Shown here piece after piece: positions 60,463 through 64,000 of a stretch of 64,000 nt of DNA (positions are counted from its first letter, which is position 1; every line of letters begins with the position of its first letter). The translations under genes were made by a program, and so were the position numbers. Below the pieces are notes generated by a model, which was given only the letters and a program-made list of their open reading frames with translations, did no database searches and was not told where the DNA came from. The DNA comes from Circinella minor (lineage: Eukaryota; Mucoromycota; Mucoromycetes; Mucorales; Lichtheimiaceae), in assembly GCA_016758965.1 (NCBI GenBank), contig JAEPRB010000009.1, positions 310,001-374,000 of the forward strand, in the 5' to 3' direction.

Positions 60463-62187
60463 TATTATGATAATCAAGCGGATTAGATTTATTCTTGGTA
60501 AGTTGTATTTAGAAATACCATCAACATTTAGAATTAAATTTTGTTTATCATCGTGTCTTTTTTTTTTTCTAATCAATGTATGACTACTTTTTCATTTGCA
60601 ATAGCACAATCAAATACTAAATTATAACGAAATCAATATTTAGCACCTAATGTTTCGAAACCATCATACAAGAAGATCCAAATGCATCGCAATGTACAAA
60701 ACAGACCTGACAGCGTGGCTATCTTGGCTGCAATGTGACACCCAGACCTGTTATATACTGAGGGACTCGAAAGGTATATGAGGGGTCGGTCTGTAGCATA
60801 TCTCATGAGCTTGACAGCTTTCCCTGCTGTGACACCCCCCGCGTTGATTGTGTGGTGCTATATTTTTTTATGGTGCTGCCTTTTGAGGTGGGGCGATTGG
60901 GGTTGCGAGATGCATGGATGAAGAACAGACCTGACAGCGTGACTATATTAGCTGCAATGTGACACCCAGGCCTGTTATATACTGAGGGATTCGAAAGGTA
61001 TATGAGGGGTCGGTCTGTAGCATATCTCATGAGCTTGACAGCTTTCCCTGCTGTGACACCCCCCGCGTTGATTGTGTGGTGCTATATTTTTTATGGTGCT
61101 GCCTTTTGAGGTGGGGCGATTGGGATTGTTTTTGCTTTATCCGGTGGATCTAGTTATATTAAATCTCACCACTCTCACAAGGGAAGTATACAAACAATTC
61201 TTTGTTTTTAGAATGATAAAATCTGTATATTAATAGTAAAAAACATATATATTCTTATAGATTGATACCTGTCGCGAATCACGGGCGATCATATCATGAT
61301 GCATAAAACTAAGAGCAACAAGGATAAAAAAAGAATTAAAAGCGTAGTTTGTCTTTAGGAACATAATAATAGTATGTCACAGTGCTGGTGCATGTGTTAA
61401 TATACTACTACTAGCACTCTTAATTACTATACATGGTGGAGCAAGATTTAGTCTATTTGCGAACGTTGTCTGCAAAGCAAATGGATGACTTGGATCCTTG
61501 TTGTTATTTTGAAAACCTACAATAAAAATTTCCAATTTTCAACCTGACTTTGGTTACTCATTACTCCTGGTTTATATATATTAAATTACAATGATATTCT
61601 GTTTGTTGTCATAGAAATAATTACGATATTGTTACTACTCTCTGTGATCTCAACGATGTAATACTGAATGAATATCACCAGGTGCTGACGACATCGAGTC
61701 AAACATAACATACAGTGTTGAATATAATGTGAATATTACATTGTCAGTGGTGTGCTTTATCGGCATGTGTTCACCAGGATATAGAATACCGGGTGAAAGT
61801 AATATTATAAAGATCAATCTATTCTTGCCTTGCTTCGCAGTGTAACACAACAAATGCTGAAACGGAATTTTGTGTAAAATAGTTTGCAATAATGTTTATT
61901 AAAATTTAACAAAAATGCAATTAGAAAAAAAGCAGGAGATATGGAAAGTAAAATGTTGATTACTTAGGACTGTTCATCTTTAATAGCAAGGAGTGTATCA
62001 ACGAAACAACAGCAGTTGTCCCCACATTTACATACACTGCTCCAAAAAAAAGCAATAACACAAATACAATTTGCAACAATTTCGAATCGAGTGCCTTTTT
62101 TAACAACAGAACGTAGTTGCCAAGAATAATCAGTAAAAAGCAAATGTTTTATTGGAGAGGACTGAGAAGTCCGTTTTTATTTTAGCA
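60463..62187 (-). repeat. right arm of the large imperfect palindrome
   Basis: Inverted partner of 58744-60182. It is about 290 bases longer because it carries a tandem duplication (60701-61148) and an extra ~75-base AT-rich insert near 61190-61267. The rest matches the left arm in reverse order, for example the block around 61650-61889. Confidence 0.85.
60701..61148. repeat. 224-base tandem duplication inside the right arm
   Basis: Two direct copies, starting ACAGACCTGACAGCGTG at 60701 and again at 60925, run through TGTGACACCC, TCGAAAGGTATATGAGGGG and CTTTCCCTGCTGTGACACC to GGTGGGGCGATTGGG. They differ at a handful of positions. The left arm has only one copy (about 59730-59950). The TGTGACACC start repeated within each unit resembles long-terminal-repeat ends of some fungal retroelements, but no element body is attached. 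Confidence 0.8.
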
Positions 62188-63558
62188 AGTGTTATTTTCA
62201 AGACATATATGCCAAAAAAAAAAAAAAAAGAACATTGTCGATGTTTCAGGAATTACCCAAAAACGTTGAATTTGTATGAATCATGTGTCTTTAAATGATA
62301 GAAATAAGATGATTAATTAATAGATAGATAATAGTTACGAGTTTTTCAATGTGAAATCTTTTGTCAGGGATATATGTGTTATAGGGATGTTGTAAATTAT
62401 TCTCTTTCGGATTCGAATGATCAAAGTGAACCTGAGGCATATGTATTCTGTATTTCAGGTATCATTCTGGAGGGAGATGGTTGATCAATTAAGCAGTATA
62501 TAACCTTGGCTGTTGACTTTTTGTACCACTTGGTGTAGCATTTGTATATACTCCACGTTAAAACACCTTGTACATACATCACATCAGAATGTCATCCATC
62601 ATACACTGTAGAATTCCAGTAAAGTTTAACTTTAAAATTATGAAATGTACAGACAACTGACATTATCCTTATCCGTCGTTTGTGCTTTAACTAGTGTTTG
62701 ATCCTTCAAGCCATATATAAAGTCAAAAAAAACTTTCCAATTATTTGGGCACTGGCGCAACAGGTTTAAAGCATTTGTTGTTTAAGTAACTATCATCACC
62801 AAGTAGAAATTCTGTTGATTTGTGGTAAATTATTGTCTATAACTAGCCTAATAAAATTCAAACGACTCAAAATAAACTCTATACACAGTTACATATCTAC
62901 TGATATGATTTTTTTTGGAGGTGACCGAGAGGAAGATGATACTGTAATATAATTTTTATTTGACATTTATTTTGCACTTATATTATTAAGCTTGTAGGAG
63001 AGAATCATAGTCACTGTCTTGATAATGTAGCATTTTTTATTATTACGTATTTATACAATTAGATGATAGATATAATCAGAATATTGAAGTATATACAAAC
63101 GTGAAATACGAGAATCTGCTTATGATTTTACTTTAAGCTATGCATGGACCAAGTGTCACAAAATAAATATTAGTTATAAATTATCCTAATTATCGAACTA
63201 TATAGTATAAGACTATTTGTTTCATTACACACTTCTTTGTTTTTTGATATTATATTATAAAAGTTCCACTTGATCTTAGTATATTACTAGAATAATTAAA
63301 AAGAAAAATTACTTTTAAATACACTTGTACCTGGATTGGCTACATTTTGGTGAAACCCAACCCACCTTCTTTCTTGTAACATGGTAACACCGAACGAATA
63401 AGCCTGGGGTTACTAAGTCACAATCAGAGCACGCAGTAAATTTCATTTCCCAGATTTTTTTTTTGAAACCGAAAGAAAAAAAAAAAAAGCTTGGAGCTTT
63501 CTTTTCTCTTGGAACAGTACATATCGTATTCTTTTTTTTTTCTTTAATCAAAAAAACG
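62188..63558. other. intergenic, nothing recognised
   Basis: AT-rich stretch between the palindrome and the TYW1-like start. No gene is seen. A reversed CCAAT box (GGATTGGCTAC at about 63332-63342) sits roughly 220 bases before the ATG, and poly-A/poly-T runs at 63476-63488 and 63530-63543 flank the likely transcription start. Confidence 0.45.
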
Positions 63559-63941
63559 ATGAATAGCATTGTCAATAGTCTGCTCAATGGCTTTTCAAGC
63601 ATGCTTGCCATTGATCCAGACGCTTCTAACGATGGATCGTGTGCTTGTACTGGATCAGTGGGTGGAACTTGTTGTAAAGAACAACCTCAAGAACAACAAG
63701 AACAAGAAATAGTCAAAAACGAAATTGAATCTTTGAAAATTATTTATTCCAGTTTAACCGGAACTGCCAAAACTTTTGGAGAAGAATTAAAACGTCAATT
63801 GTTGGCAGCAGAAAAAAATATTACGATTAAGGAATTAGAACTTGTTGATATTACTGAATATGATAATGACGATTTATTGACAGAAACTTCTGTTTGTGTA
63901 TTTTTGTTATCGACTTATAACGTAGAAGGACCTTTGGACTG
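63559..63941 (+). CDS. TYW1: TYW1-like flavodoxin domain, first exon (truncated by window end)
   Basis: First exon of a gene that continues beyond the window; the donor is GTAAAT at 63942, after the codons for GPLD and part of a Trp codon. After a short leader there is a Cys/Gly-rich patch (GSCACTGSVGGTCCKE), then a flavodoxin-like fold. LKIIYSSLTGTAKTFGEELK is the FMN phosphate-binding loop, ELELVDITEYDNDDLL comes next, and SVCVFLLSTYNVEGPLDW is the next FMN-contacting strand. This order matches TYW1, which makes the tricyclic wybutosine precursor on tRNA-Phe using flavodoxin and radical-SAM domains (family knowledge). The radical-SAM part would lie outside the window. Another diflavin reductase is possible but less likely given the Cys-rich leader. 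Confidence 0.72.
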
Positions 63942-64000
63942 GTAAATTATTTATTATTATTATTATTGGCTGTATATGTTTGCAATCATTTTCGCTTTAT

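Noticed and set aside
1..64000. tRNA, rRNA, CRISPR array, prophage or bacterial operon
   Set aside because: Nothing with the required structure was seen. Introns and gene content are eukaryotic, so bacterial categories do not apply.

Overview
The window looks like nuclear DNA of an early-diverging fungus, most likely Mucoromycota (Mucorales-type). The evidence is strong AT richness, genes cut by many short GT-AG introns (mostly 60-140 bases, donors often GTAAGT, acceptors often TATAG), Gln/Asn/Ser-rich inserts in conserved proteins, and fungal genes such as a chitin synthase, a DUF4097-type membrane protein and Tnp2-class transposase relics. This is inferred from style and gene content; no marker gene fixes the genus. 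Almost every gene here is multi-exon. I rebuilt exon joins by hand, requiring canonical splice sites and matching codon phase.

Layout: 0.6-5.8 kb holds a 53-residue microprotein, splicing factor PRP17/CDC40, and a convergent alpha-arrestin. 5.8-10.2 kb is mostly empty but contains an intact five-exon gene of unknown function on the minus strand (6813-7760). 10.2-18.9 kb carries, all on minus, a nine-exon chitin synthase, a Ser/Thr-rich protein of unknown function, and a membrane-anchored DUF4097 protein. 21.8-27.6 kb holds two convergent major facilitator transporters (a sugar porter and a drug/amine-type transporter), with a possible unrecognised gene between them. 28.7-32.3 kb is a transposon graveyard. 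33.6-40 kb is MED13, the large subunit of the Mediator kinase module. 40-44.3 kb is a gene desert with coding-like relics. 44.3-49.8 kb has an allantoate-permease-type transporter, a decayed Tnp2 transposase, and a broken duplicate of the transporter's 3' end. 49.9-58.2 kb is compact housekeeping: mitochondrial ribosomal protein mL59, Beclin-1/ATG6, NOP56, an SRPBCC-like protein and a small basic protein. 58.4-62.2 kb holds a truncated second copy of the unknown five-exon gene, then a 3.4 kb imperfect palindrome. The last 0.45 kb begins a TYW1-like flavodoxin gene that runs off the window.

The genes do not form one pathway. They are independent housekeeping functions (splicing, transcription, ribosome biogenesis, autophagy, wall synthesis, tRNA modification, transport) separated by islands of mobile DNA. 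The most novel items are the spliced gene at 6813-7760 with a hairpin over its last acceptor and a second copy 51 kb away, and the palindrome, whose inner part is almost identical between arms while its outer part has diverged.
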